Notes under the pieces: generated by a model
What the model was told of the DNA's origin: nothing
The model's database searches: none
Seen by the model: the letters and a program-made list of their open reading frames with translations, nothing else
Program-made: the position numbers and the translations under genes
Part shown: in pieces, positions 21,600 to 33,659 of the stretch
Position numbering within the stretch: position 1 is the first letter of the stretch
Layout: every line of letters starts with the position of its first letter
DNA from: Chimonanthus salicifolius
Lineage: Eukaryota > Streptophyta > Magnoliopsida > Laurales > Calycanthaceae
DNA length: 64,000 nucleotides
NCBI GenBank assembly: GCA_013350335.1
Contig: CM023539.1
Coordinates: 21,434,448-21,498,447 of the forward strand
Direction: 5' to 3'

Positions 21600-23190
21600 T
21601 TAATAATAAAGAAATTTAGAAAATGGTTAAATTCCAGCGTCGAGGCCTCAAAGACTGTCTTTGGCTTAATGAAAATTGTGACTGCTGTAATGCAACGTGG
21701 GTCCACAATACCAAAAGTCCTTTAACCAAGTATCTTACAAGAATTGGTAAGATAAATCTAAACATTTGGAAAGACTGCTCCTGATTTAAAAAAAATCCTA
21801 ATTCTTAGTTTAATTGGGATTTTTATGTAGTTATGAAATCTGTTTGCCACCTCATGCTGCTGGTCAAATCTTTTGAAGCCAAAGCCACGTGTGTGGGTAT
21901 CTTCTAAACATCTGGAAAGGCTTCTCAATCTATCAAAGGATAAGCCCTCTTGTGATTGACAAATCATCTTGCAATCCTGAAATAGTCTAGAAGATTGTTT
22001 TCAGAAAAATCTAGGAAAAGGAAAGTATATTCGTGATTGCAGATTTAACTAGAGTCGCTTAGTGATCTCAAAAGATTATGGAAAATCTGTTTGGTCATCT
22101 CATTTATAAGAAAATGATTAACAAGTGGCAAAATCTTTTGTACTGGCCTTTGACCAAATAAATTTGGAAAATCTTTGAGAGGCTCCTCTTGACCGTAGAA
22201 GATCATAAAAATCTTGGTGTCATCTTGTCATTCGTTGGTTGAACATGTTGATTGTCAATAATGGACATGTGGCAAATTAAAGAGCTGGACATTAATTTAA
22301 TATCACTAGAAGAAAGGTTTGAATGAAAAAAAAATTAGTTTGCTGTATTGCCTTATACAACCTCAAGGCCTCGAAGGAAATCTAGAGCCTCAAGACGTGA
22401 CTGTCGTATAACAGTTTTATATAATCTCCGCTGACTTAATTAAAAAAGTGTATTGAACATTTGAAAAAGAACAACTAAGACAAGAGAGATTTCCAGTCCC
22501 TTGTCCCACCTTCTTCATCATCCTCTAACAAGGATATGTTTAGATAATCAATATCTTATGTTTGATGAAGTTAAGGGTGTTTACCTAGGACCAGAAAATC
22601 AGTCATATTCTTGTCCTAATACTCTTATTCCGTTGTGCCAATAATCAACTCTGATAGACATGATCTGAAGGAAGAAGCACAAAGACATCGAGTAAAGAAC
22701 ACACATTCTAAAGATTGATTAAGGCTCAAGACAAGTGTTCCTTCTTCTCTTTTATTTTACATCATTATAAGGTGAATTAGAACATTGTGTTCGAACTACC
22801 AAAAAAAATATACATCAAAGATTAGACCATTTGAGTCGAACCTCTATAAAAAACTAAGTTGTACTATTTGAGTGCGAAATTCATTCACAATATAATTGAG
22901 ACGACCTTAGAATTGAAAAGTCTAACAGTGGACATAGGTTAACTGAAACCGAACAACTATAAAATCTGTGTATATATGTGGGTGATGTTTTAACTTGAAT
23001 GGTTTGATTGAATATTTTGTCACTTGCACACACAGGTAGGCTCGGCCATAGTTCATTAACAGTGCTTAATTCAAAAGTGATTCATTACGTATCTCAAACA
23101 TTTAAGTAATAATTCTGTTAAGGGGATTTTAAAAGGAATTGAAATTCGAAATTCGACTTATTCACCCCCCTCTAAGTCCCTCTAGGTCAT
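21600..23190 (+). other. Non-coding; possible old Copia LTR remnant
   Basis: No coding region. The end of the stretch (23155-23188) reads TATTCACCCCCCTCTAAGTCCC, a wording I associate with the 3' end of some plant Copia LTRs. I found no PBS after it and no second copy, so the assignment is weak. Confidence 0.25.
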
Positions 23191-24102
23191 GCATTGCTCC
23201 AGTAATGAAATTTCATATAATAGAAGACACAAGTTATTATGGGCCATCAGAAAACATAAAACGTCAAATAAGGTTTTGGGTCATTGATTTTCCAATTTTG
23301 TCATACAATTGTTGGACCTTTTTCAAAAAAAAAAAATTACCAACTTCAAACATATCAAAAATTTTGCTTTTGAAGATCCAATATTCCATTAAAAGATTCC
23401 TTTTTAAATAAAAAGGGTTCAAAATAGATTTTTCTAATTTTTATTATTTTTATGCACTCACTATAGCAAAAAAAATTCATAATCAATAGTCATGTATCAC
23501 CGCCATACATCCATACAACACAAACATAAGACGATTATAAACGATATCTTCTCAGTTTAGATGAAATAGGCAGACGTAACGATGAACATAAACTATAGAA
23601 CAAAGGGAATTGCTTTCTTTAGTTTCTCAGGAACTTTCACTTTTTCTCATTCGAATATGCTCAAAAAGTAGTTTTTTTCTCTCAACCGTTCGTTCCAATT
23701 CTACAATCTCTACATCAACAAGCCAGGGGATTATCTTATTATGTTATCTTTGTATGACAGAAACTCCCATATAATACATGAATTAGCTAAATGTGTACAA
23801 ACGCGTTAACCATGAACCAAAATCCTCCAGGAACTTAGTTTGTAAAAAAGAGAGAAAATCCTGAGGACCTCCCCAAAGAGGATGACATGCAGCATGTGTC
23901 AACAACCTGACGATGGAAAATTAAAAATATATATATGAAGTTATTCAAAACAATGTTAAAAAAAAAAAAGGCAACTATAGATCTCCCATATACCAAAATC
24001 TCTTCACATCTAAGATTTTAGTATGCTTCCAAAAACTAGAGAACACAGTAAGAACAGATTCATGTTTTGAGGATATGCATCAGTTGCAAGGAGATATTAT
24101 CA
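23191..24102. other. No gene seen
   Basis: AT-rich sequence with poly-A and poly-T runs and one unsupported 90-residue frame (23139-23411). No domain or structured repeat was recognised. Confidence 0.5.
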
Positions 24103-24274
24103 GTTGTGGAACTCATTTACAATGAATTGGTGTGAACTTTCAATCACAGCCTTTCAATAATAATAATAATAAACTGTCAGGTCAGTCAGGTTTTCTTTTA
24201 AAATTCATCCAATAATTTAGTCCCAAGAGTTGTGATTAAAAGTTCACACCAATTTTTATACACTGATTCACAAC
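24103..24274. mobile_element. MITE-like hairpin element (candidate)
   Basis: AATTGGTGTGAACTTTCAAT at about 24125 is mirrored by a near-exact reverse complement ending at about 24253 (one mismatch over some 24 bases). Similarity extends outward more weakly to GTTGTG at 24103 and CACAAC at 24269-24274. Between the arms are about 80 bases including an ATA microsatellite. Size and inverted ends fit a miniature inverted-repeat element. I could not settle a target duplication or superfamily. Confidence 0.6.
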
Positions 24275-24439
24275 ATACTACTTCATGAGCAGAGTGACCT
24301 CTAATTGCTAGGTAAAGGATTCCTGAACAGAAGTATGCAAGGACATGTAACTGAAATGTTGGTGTACCTTTGGATGTACCAGAAGATCAGAAACCTGTTC
24401 GGAAATTTATGGAAAATGGATGTCCACCACTTTTTTCAA

Positions 24440-25190
24440 ATTTTCACCAATGCAATTGGCACCTATAATGCTCGACTGTTGAAAAAGGTTAAAAAACCAT
24501 TTCAACTAATCGGATTACCAATTGGCACCACTTTTTCTGTAGTCTTGGGTGCCAGGCTCCTCGCCCTGTTGGTCTTTAAGAAAGGAAAGAAATGTTGGGA
24601 TCTTTGAAGGGAAGTCATACACTATAAAAGAGGTCTTCAAAAAAGTAAAGTGGAGTCTAATGAGTTGGCTGTCTTTATGTAAGGAGTTCATTGGGTGTAG
24701 ACCAGAGCAATTTTACTTGTCTTGAGAGGGACGTATGAAAGAGGATTGTAGGAGGAAGAAAATCAATACGAAGTCGACCAAACGTGAACTATGTTTCTTT
24801 AAATTTAATGTCGATCATGCAGCTAGGGATAAGCCAGGTCCAGCCGGAATAAAAAGTGTGGTGCATTATGAGAGTAGAATGATGCTAGCTTTCTCAAAAT
24901 CCATTGGGATCACAGAATCAAATGATGCGGAGATGCTCACCATAAAGAGGGCTATCCACCCGTGAGTGAGGTATGGGAGTGGCAATCTTACAATCGAGGG
25001 TGATTAAGTTGATGCTATCGCGTGGTTTGTGGTATGAAGAACACCCCATGGAGGTTAGTCAATGTTGTATGGGATATCAAGAGGATGTGTAGGAGTAAAA
25101 TGCTATTTTCAAAAATGTCCGTCGATCCGCAAATAGAGTCGCAAACTTCTTGGTGAAAATCGGGTGCAAAAGCGATGGCCAATCGTTGAG
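24440..25190 (+). pseudogene. LINE ORF2 3' end with RNase H domain (broken)
   Basis: Degenerate 3' part of a plant non-LTR retrotransposon. The first piece (about 24575-24700) contains NVGIFEGKSYTIKEVFKKVKW, which resembles the conserved end of LINE reverse transcriptase proteins. After a stop, 24735-24965 carries the RNase H start FKFNVDHAARDKPGPAGI (catalytic Asp) and ITESNDAEMLTIKRAI (Glu). Out of frame, 24966-25190 holds RTPWRLVNV, WDIKRM and RSANR, matching the rest of the domain. Several stops and shifts make it non-functional. The 5' and RT core are missing, and no poly-A tail was found. Confidence 0.78.
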
Positions 25191-26396
25191 TTATTGTAGT
25201 TAGAGCTTTGGTTTGGAATGTTTTTGATGTAGCACGTGCCCATGCGTCGCACATGTGACCAAAGAATGCCCAAATCAGGGAAGGAAACAGGAAGATTTCC
25301 TTCCTTCACAACACTGACTTCGATGAACCTGCAGATTTTCTTTCTTTTTATTTATTTCTTTCTTTTCTCTTCTTTTCTTCTTTCGATTGAGCAATGTAGC
25401 AATTTCTATTTTTCTTTATTTGTTTTTTTGTATAAATACTCTCAGTGGGATGTAAATACTCTTAGATTTGAATATGAATTGATTATTGGGATTTTCCCCT
25501 TTACCTTCCTCTCTTCCCTGGTGGATTCCGGCATTCTTATCTTCTTCTCCCGCTCGTGGATTCGAGTATTATTCTCCAGCGACGGCGTTCGACGGAGTTC
25601 TTCTTTTCTTCCTCCTTGGGTCCCTGCTGCCAACGGTGATTGGAGCATCCCCGGAGTTTCTTCTTCTCAGTTGCAAGGACACGACGCCAAGCAGGCCTCC
25701 CTACTTGCCATCGCCCAGGCCATTGTCCATCGACCCCTCTCAGATTCCACCCTTCCACTGAATCACCTTCGTCTGCAACTCATCCACTCACCTTCCAGGT
25801 TCTTCCCTAGCCTTCTTCCACCTTCACTAGCCTACATCGCCGCCTCCATCCAACCACAAAACCCACCTTTCATTAAACCCACATTTGTTTCCAGCCAACG
25901 TCCCTTCACGTCTTCCCTTTTCATTTTCTTTTAACAAACTTTACCCATTGCCCAGCCTCTACTCCCATTGACCATTACCATCATTGACCATTAATCCATT
26001 AAAACCCAACTCATTATTTATTAAATTCCATTTCATCCCATTATTTTCATTAAACCCCCATTTGGATCCCATTTAAATTCGACCTAATCTCATTTATTTA
26101 ACCCATTTAATTTTTCAATTAACTGAGTCACCTCTCCATATCTTTACCCGATCGTACCCATTGCATCAGTTTTGAAGTGGTGTATCTAGCGTCGAGTGTA
26201 TTTTCTTTTAATTTATTGTTCATAGCCTGGTATAATCCTCTTATACAAGGCTCTATCATTCTAAACAACTTACTTTCTGATTTCAACTAAGTTATTCTCC
26301 GTCTCCTTTCAAAAAAAAGGCTCCTTGCCCGACTTTGTGGTTCCCCTTTCTTTATTGTAAAGCTTCAATCATTCCAAAAAAAAAAACTAATAGGAT
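25191..26396 (+). other. No recognised gene; possible promoter and leader
   Basis: Contains a TATA-like TATAAATACTC at 25431-25441 followed by a CT-rich stretch and an open frame to 25934. The frame is proline- and serine-rich with no domain I recognise, and it looks like a CT-rich transcribed leader, perhaps from a retroelement LTR or a lost gene. The part 25935-26396 is AT-rich with repeated CATT(A/T)A words and no coding signal. Confidence 0.35.
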
Positions 26397-26870
26397 TTTT
26401 TTTTTTTTTTTGGGAAAGGTAACTTCATTAAACAGAAAAGGATACAAAGAGGAAGGTACCAAAACACCCTCCAAAAAGAAATATTACCAAATTATATCAA
26501 TCTGTTAACAACTTCCGCATCTAATGACAAGCCCTGTCTGGCCAAAGAATCTGCAGCTGAGTACGCTGACCGCAGCACCCAAGCAATCTTAAAATGAAAC
26601 ATAGTGATTGCATCACGAATCCTTTCAACTTTATCTAGATACGACCAGAGGCAGAGAGAACCCAACACCCAGCCAATCACTACTTTAGAATCACCTTCGA
26701 CTAAACTCCCGTGGATCCCATGCTCTTCCAACTCCAAAATACCTCTCCACAGAGCAAACAATTCTACATCAATAACCGACCCATTATGCAGAGGACCAGC
26801 AAAAGAAAAACAACTAACAGGATTTCCAATTCCCATTCCACTTTTTTTTTTAAAGATCTACTTTTTTTAT
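26397..26870 (-). pseudogene. 5'-truncated LINE, RNase H end with poly-A tail
   Basis: The minus-strand frame 26836-26492 carries VIDVELFALWRGI (Glu), SLVEGDSKVVIGWVLG (Asp-Ser) and WVLRSAYSAADSLARQGL, the RNase H domain at the end of plant LINE ORF2. Downstream on the minus strand is a 15-base A run (plus-strand T run at about 26398-26412), which is the 3' poly-A tail. The RT is missing. 5' truncation is normal for target-primed insertion. It is not contiguous with the plus-strand LINE at 24440-25190. Confidence 0.85.
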
Positions 26871-27372
26871 TGAAAGATAATTCCCATTCCACTTTTCACC
26901 AACAATATTGCAACTGCTTACAAATTTGGGTACCAAATTACAGTAGCAGACCTCTTCATACCAGCAATCAGCACTAGTAGCAGAAAAGCTTGATTAGCTA
27001 GCAAGAATGGGACGCTTCTCTAGCTAAAGGATTAACAAAAAAAAATTAGTAGTGGACAAGTAGATGACACAAATGAATATCCATGCGTAGGACCCAGTAT
27101 GGATTTGCAAATGGCAGACTCAAAAAAGTAAGACAGCCACCATTTTTATACCTTTCATAATTCTCATCTTTGTTACATTTCATTCCCAAAAGCAAACGAC
27201 CAAAATTTAAAATTTAAGAAAAAACACAAAATCACATGTACCAGGGATTAGGTTAGCCTTTCCTCTCAATATTAGCAATTAGAAAGTGCTCAGATATTGG
27301 ACTCAAATAGTTAGACTAATGATTTTGATGATGATGATATAGTGTTGTTGTATAGAAATTGTTACCAAGATG
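26871..27372 (-). other. 3' flank of the PDCD2 relic
   Basis: Non-coding sequence downstream of the PDCD2 stop codon on the minus strand. A direct repeat AATTCCCATTCCACTTTT occurs at about 26828 and 26878 on either side of some 32 A/T-rich bases at the edge of the LINE. No polyadenylation signal was singled out. Confidence 0.5.
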
Positions 27373-28137
27373 TCATATAGCTGATGATGAGGACAGCTGA
27401 ACACAAGCAAATTCCTCTTTATAGCCCGCACTCCATTCACATGACTTCATACAAGTGTACACGACAATAGTGGCCCAATCAAGAGAGTCCACATCATTTT
27501 TCACGCCGAAGTAATACAGCAGCTGAGGCAAGACCTGCAAATGCAATGAGAAATATTTTTCCATGACTAAGTTTCAAACAAAATTCTAACAAGGAAATCA
27601 AACTGATCTAAATAGTCACTTCAAAATGTTTTAAAATAACCCTTTCAAATGTTAGCAGTAGTAGTAAACTAAAAACCCACTGAACCAAGATAAAATTATA
27701 CACGGAATGATATTTGTTTACCTGGAATTCAAAACACAGTGGGCCATTACAGTAGCTGCATTTAGGAACATCTGCTTTAGATGGCCGGCCAGTTGACATT
27801 GGTCATAGCGGTTTTGCCTTTGCATCTCTACAATACCTGTGTGGATAAAAGATTACCACCGACTATCATGTAGACTACAAGATATATTATAAATTTGAAA
27901 GCTGACTCTACAAAAAGGAGATCTGCTGGAAGATGAAAAGTACATTCAATGATCAGACAATGGTGTAAGCTTGATTTTTGACTGAGCAGTAGTTGAAAGT
28001 GACAGTTGGAAAGACAACGAGATTTCTCATTAGTCCACATCTACATCAAATAGAAGATCTATAGTGATGTTCTTTATAGTTTCACATTGAACTTCAATAG
28101 ATAATGTTGACATCAATTTTTGAAATTATTTCCAAGC

Positions 28138-28437
28138 ATGCCCGTAACAAGGTGATGCATTATTGACAGCTTCAATTGCATTAAGTAAAATTCGCAAGGT
28201 AGTTGTTTTAGCATTGCAATTAAATCACTGCAGTTGGTCAAAGTCTTTTATTTGCCAAGACTCGAAATAAGTTTTAAAGAAAGCATCATGCCCGTAACAA
28301 GGTGATGCATTATTAACAGCTTCAATTGCATAAGTAAAATTCGCAAGGTAGCTGTTTTAGCATTGCAATTAAATCACTGCAGTTGGTCAAAGTCTTTTAT
28401 TTGCCAACACTCGAAATAAGTTTTAAAGAAAGCATCA
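28138..28437. repeat. 150-bp tandem duplication in a PDCD2 intron
   Basis: 28138-28287 and 28288-28437 are near-identical (start CATGCCCGTAACAAGG, end TTAAAGAAAG plus CAT), differing by a one-base gap and a few substitutions. It lies in the 2.3-kb intron between the eighth and ninth segments of the PDCD2 relic (one exon numbered per segment, first to last). Confidence 0.9.
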
Positions 28438-31400
28438 TTAAGTTGTAGGTGGTATAAATCAGTGGAATACCTTTCCTGACCAATTTTGCAGTGAGCCCAA
28501 AAGCACTTCAAGTTCCATAGGGTAGGCCTCGAGGGGAAGGGGCCTTGTTTACTAACGTCTTGGGTGAGCATTCAGGTAAGGATCTAAGTTTTCAGAAAGA
28601 CACCAGCCAATCTATTAAAGATATAAATTTGGACTCAATACAGCAACTGCAGCTTTGAGGACAGTCCTCATAGGCTCTTTTTACAATCAAGGATGCAGAA
28701 GCACATTGTCAGGGAAGACGAAAGCCTTCCTTTAGAAGTGAACAAGAAACTCAAAGTACTTTTAGACCAGAGGTACCTGAAGATTCAGAAATTGCTTGGG
28801 CAGAGATGGATTCCACTCAATTCTCTTTTTTGGTGTCTCCCAATAGGGACTCCTCCATATTAGTCGTAAGCCCCCTCACAGATGTTTTCCCATCTATCTA
28901 GAGTCAGATTTTTGAGTTATGTTTCCATTCTACCCGACTACAACCTGTCTCTTATTGTCCTTTTTTTGGGAATGGTATGTCCTTATTGCTTCAGTCTAAG
29001 TCCTTAAACATTTCTTCTTTCTTCCAGTACCTTCTACCTATAATCGTTCAACCTTTTACTAAGACAGCTTCTAGTCTTCCATGTACACGTCCAAGCCATT
29101 TTAAACAGTACTCCTTCGTTTTCTCATCTAATGGAGCTACCTCCAATATTTATCTATTGCATTTGTTTCATCTTTTAATGTTACTCCATAATACACACTA
29201 TCAGACATTGTCTGTCGCTATTACTTTATCTACTTGCCTTTTTATTTACTGCCCAACATTCAGCTCTATGAACAAGACCCCACTTACTTGCCTGGTGCAC
29301 TCACTCTGATGGATATATCCAAATCAAATCCTCCACTTGATTCATTCTCCATTTGGTTCTGCTGGATATGAGTTTCAACAACACACAGAATTAACAAACA
29401 AACAACCTCCAAAAGCACAACTTATTGAAACCACAACTACCTATGTGTTGACTTCAGTGTCATCAAATATGTAGTTCAGCCAAAAGAACAAACTCAACAT
29501 AATAGTATCAATATTCTCAGGACCTAAACAGTAAAAGTTTCTGATTTTAGTCATTACCACTATTTCGGCTTAAGTTAATTGTCGCCATATCTACTTTTCT
29601 TTTGAAAATTGAATTAATGGCAACTGGAAGATAAGATGGCATACGTATTGGCCAAAAAATTACTTTTTACCAAGACAATTGAAGGCACAGAAATTGCAAG
29701 CCTGGGCCATCAGATAGCCTACAAAACAAAATACAAGTAGATTCCCACCTTACCTAGGGAACCTGAGATACCAATGGCTCAACATCAAATACACAATCTG
29801 CTTTACTTGACAACAGTAAAATGTCATAACATGTACATACATCATTGCTAGGAATTATACACAGTTATCGAACATTATATAATGTAGAAATGACGGCTCA
29901 GTGCAAACATAATCAAACATAAAATATGGCCTGCTGATGAAAAGGTACAATTGATCATCATCATTAATGTCATCTATCTAGTTTCCGTCTTTTGAGCTCA
30001 AAGTCATGCATGACAAACTGAATAGGAACATAAGTTGACAAGCCCTAAATGAAATAAAAATAGCTCATTCTCATCAGTGAAACTGACAAAGAATACCAAA
30101 CTAAATACTATCGGGAGACTCACCTTAGGACTTGTCCAGGGGCTTTAGCAATGTGCTCTTGAAATGATGCCCAGCTTCTTTTATCATCATTTCCCTGCAT
30201 TTAGGTACTCAGATTTGAAAAACAAGTTTCACGATTCAAATGGGGAAGCATAATAGCTACATCATCCATGGATACGTACCTCAAACTTGTCCAACAATGA
30301 CTTATATGTTTCATCCATTTGGTCTTTACAAACTAATGAAGTTGTATATGATCACTAACTTCTGATGCTTCAGTCTCAAAGTTACATTCATCCTCGCTCA
30401 CAATCTCAAATTCAGGCCATAGAGTATTGCTTGCAACTGTACTGGCAATCCTCAAGCTAGATAATAATCTGCCATCATACAGTACTGACATTTGAACTGG
30501 AACCAAATGATCCAAGTTACATACCTGTGTCTATCTCCAGTGAAATGTTTCTATTCTTATTGAGGCTAGAGTTAGAAATTTGGTTCAAAACACTTATCCG
30601 CCGACATTCAGACTTGTGTGACAAGCGCCAGTGCATAACCTGAAAATTTTAGTAATTAACCACATTTGGCATTGTTGTAGTGCACAATGAAACCAAATAG
30701 ACTCACTGAAATACCTGGTGCTTCTCAGAGCAATAGTGTGCTTTCTTGCAATTACCACAAACCTTCTCACCTTTCCATGTGCGACACCAACAACAGAGTG
30801 GAGCTAAAACAAGCAACCGTTAAGAGAGTTAAAATAACTAAAACGATTAAAAAAAGGCAAAATATATTTCCAACCATGCATTCAATTGTTCATCAACTCC
30901 ACTATGTGGCTTGGCACTTATTTAGTCAACTTCATAGTGTTCATCATTAATAAAATGATACAGAAATGAGCACTGGACAGCCATGATGAGGAAAAGAGAG
31001 GGGAGGGGGTGGTTTGGAATATAAAAGGCAAACCTAGATGTCATTCTTCCACGTTTTAGTTACTACCTAAAATTTGAAGTAGCCATTTAATTTCTAAATT
31101 AAATAAAATAAAATAAAACCATGCAACTTGACCAATTACCTCCAACCCCAGATAGTTTGTCAGTTATATCATGTCTCGGAGGCTCACTTGAGTAGAAAGG
31201 ATTAGAGCGAGCCATCGGACTACGGAAAACCTTCACACTTGAGAAACAAGCAGGTGTCAAAACACATTGGAATCAACAAGGGAAAAAATGGGCATGACTG
31301 TAAAAAGTAGCAGTTTTTGAAAACACCTTCGAGAAGGATTCTTTGGTATGCGCTTCCACTGTTCATGCTGATCTTGGAGAAGACAAGACATTGATGTACA

Positions 31401-33309
31401 CATGAATATGAATAGTGTCCGGTGAAATGTGGATTCCCTCTCGGAAATTGGTGCATACAACTATCAATGCAATGACAATAAAAATATTGTAAGCAAACCT
31501 TCAGTCAACATTTTCCATGTATCACCTTCAGGTTATGTAAGATGAAGAGGGATCAGGAAAAGAGAGGAGGAGAAAGAAACAATTAAAGAAACTAAAAATG
31601 TTAGGGGAAAGGTATTCATTGTCCCTTTTTGGGAAATGTAATAGATTATCCATTACATTTTGGTTCTTCCACCATAAATGATGAAACTTATAACTCACTT
31701 TTCTATTTTAAAGTTCCTTTGATGGATGACCGAATTTTTTTTTAATCAACAATTTTATGTTTTCCAAACAGAACAAGACTACGACTTGCATATTTATTGG
31801 GTACAGTGAACCATATAGAACGGCTAATTTATTTTGTAGATATTTTTATTGTAAACCAAGGACCACTATTTGTTTGTTTATAAATGCAAAACTCAGCAAA
31901 GTTGACCATGTAGGTTAACCAGGTCAAGCCAAAACTCAACTCAACAAAGTTCATACTCATCCAGGCCCCCAGAATATGAGTGGATCTATTTGGCTAGACG
32001 AGTTAACCAGGAACTCAGTTGAACCAAAAACCTGTGGAAGAAATCTCCTACCTCCATTAGCTAAAGAATGGAAGTTGTTAGCTAAAATTGAAAATAATTT
32101 GATGCCACCCTGTGATAGAATTCGATCAATAGGTGCCAATAGAAAAAAATAATGGGGTTTGATTGGATATTACTGATATGATTAGTATTGGGTGGAAAAG
32201 TAAAGTCAAGTTAGTTAAGTGTTGTACAATTGTCGAGTAATACTTCAATTAAATGGAGCATGTATGTAAGATGCTGATCAGACTTATATTGCTACATAGA
32301 ATTAATTGTCAGCCAACAAAGAAACAGGAATGAGAGTAAGCATGACAAAGATGTATCCATTCATATGGATATGCAGTGTTCTAAAGAAAACATAGAAATG
32401 GGAATGAGTTTCTAAGACTAAACCAAAAGGTTTCTCCAACAGAAGAGAAGACTAGAAAGAGCATTACGATGAATTTTCTTTTTCTGTTCCCTTCTTTTCT
32501 TTTATTGACCATTAAAAAAAAACAACCCTTCAAAAAAATAGAATACCAGAAACATCCCATGAGAAGAATGGAAGGGTTTCAAAAGAGTGAGGAGGACGGG
32601 AAAACAAGTTATGAGTTGGACTTGAGTAGAAAGAAATAACATGCAACAGAAACATTTTGAGTAAGAAATTTTCCAGGATCTATTTAAGCAACTCTATCTT
32701 CTTGTGCTAATGTTAAAAACGACACAGCTGTGTGAAAAACACCGGGCCCCTCATGGAGTTCAAGATGTCCATTGTACTAACAAATCCAGCAAAACTTTAA
32801 AGCTGGACCTGCTAGAAATCTGGAAACCCAACTATTTGTTTCCTTTAATGGGCACATTGAGAAGTCGCTGGACCACACTTTCTTAAATTGTAGCTTCACT
32901 AGATCTTTGTCACTATTTGAACCTATGAAGCATGAACATGGATACAGATATGAAGATGGCTATGGGAAGACACTCCAGTTATCGTGAAAAGAAAAGAATG
33001 AAAGTAGAAAATATACCTGAACCAAGAACTGCATAGGCTCTGCACAAATGCCGCAGAAACCAGATTGACCTGATGGTAAATTGAGTGGATCCAACCATGC
33101 CTTCATAAATTGGAAATCACAATTAAACAAAATACCATGAAATAGGAAAGGAGAAAGGAAGGACATATAGAAAGAAAACAAACAAGCTATAATTTCCCAC
33201 ATACTGGAACACCTCCAGCCTTGCTAGGAAAAAAATGCCGAAGAAGGGAGTGGCAATTTGTTGGTTTCTCAACAAAACCAAGGGTTACAGATACTTCCTC
33301 ATCTTCTTC

Positions 33310-33336
33310 ATCGTCGTCGTCGTCGTCGTCGTCCTC
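33310..33336 (-). repeat. GAC trinucleotide repeat encoding the Asp tract of PDCD2
   Basis: Plus-strand (GTC)n equals minus-strand (GAC)n. With the neighbouring GAT and GAA codons it encodes an uninterrupted acidic tract near the N-terminus. Length variation here would stay in frame. Confidence 0.85.
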
Positions 33337-33382
33337 ATAGTCATCTTCTTCTTCTCCTCCTCCTTCAGGAAAAGTTATTCGC

Positions 33383-33659
33383 AGAGGTGAGATTTTCTAA
33401 TCTGTTTAGGTCTTAAAAATCTAACTTCATCTCTGCAGCCCTAGGCATTGATGATATGAAAAGATACAGAGACTTAAAAGCATAACTATCCAAATGGCAT
33501 CAGACTAGAAATTTAAAATTTATGACAAAAGCTACGTGGCATAAGGATTTTTGAGGTCTAAAGTGAAAATTTTAAATGAAATATTTTTATATTTAATATA
33601 TTATAAATAATATTTAATTAAAATTTTAATTATATATAATAAAAATAATTTACGTAAAA
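33383..33659. other. Junction between PDCD2 first exon and hAT remnant
   Basis: In-frame sequence upstream of the PDCD2 exon soon meets a TAG, and no PDCD2 start codon is visible. From about 33540 the wording (CATAAGGATTTTTGAGG, TAAAGTGAAAATTTTAAATG) resembles the terminal part of hAT elements whose transposase has a DUF4371 domain, so the hAT end probably lies near 33530. This is from memory of the family, not an alignment. Confidence 0.4.

Larger units (their letters stand above)
27373..33382 (-). pseudogene. PDCD2: PDCD2 homologue (programmed cell death protein 2), 5'-truncated and broken
   Basis: PDCD2 proteins (MYND zinc finger plus C-terminal PDCD2_C domain) act in ribosome biogenesis. 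Inferred exons: 33382-33205 (acidic Asp/Glu tract, then VTLGFVEKPTNC), 33100-33017 (AWLDPLNLPSG, CGIC), 31460-31327, 31237-31140, 30803-30715 (MYND: CCWC...CGNC...HYC), 30639-30280 (rest of MYND and acidic linker), 30194-30124, 27836-27722 (CSYCNGPLCFEFQ) and 27534-27373 (VLPQLLYYFGV, SLDWATIVVYTC, stop TGA). Splice sites follow GT-AG and phases agree. Defects are no start codon, one-base shifts near 30525 and 30345, and TGA at 27805-27803 where Trp is expected. Introns of 1.56 and 2.29 kb hold no gene. A hAT relic lies upstream. It may be a recent pseudogene, or the shifts may be assembly errors. Confidence 0.9.

Noticed and set aside
25236..25934. 232-residue open frame with Pro/Ser-rich sequence
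   Set aside because: No domain recognised, CT-rich composition, no splice context; more like a transcribed leader. Kept only as a non-coding note.
28977..29309. 110-residue plus-strand frame in the PDCD2 intron
   Set aside because: No recognised domain and opposite strand to the gene; likely chance in pyrimidine-rich intron sequence.
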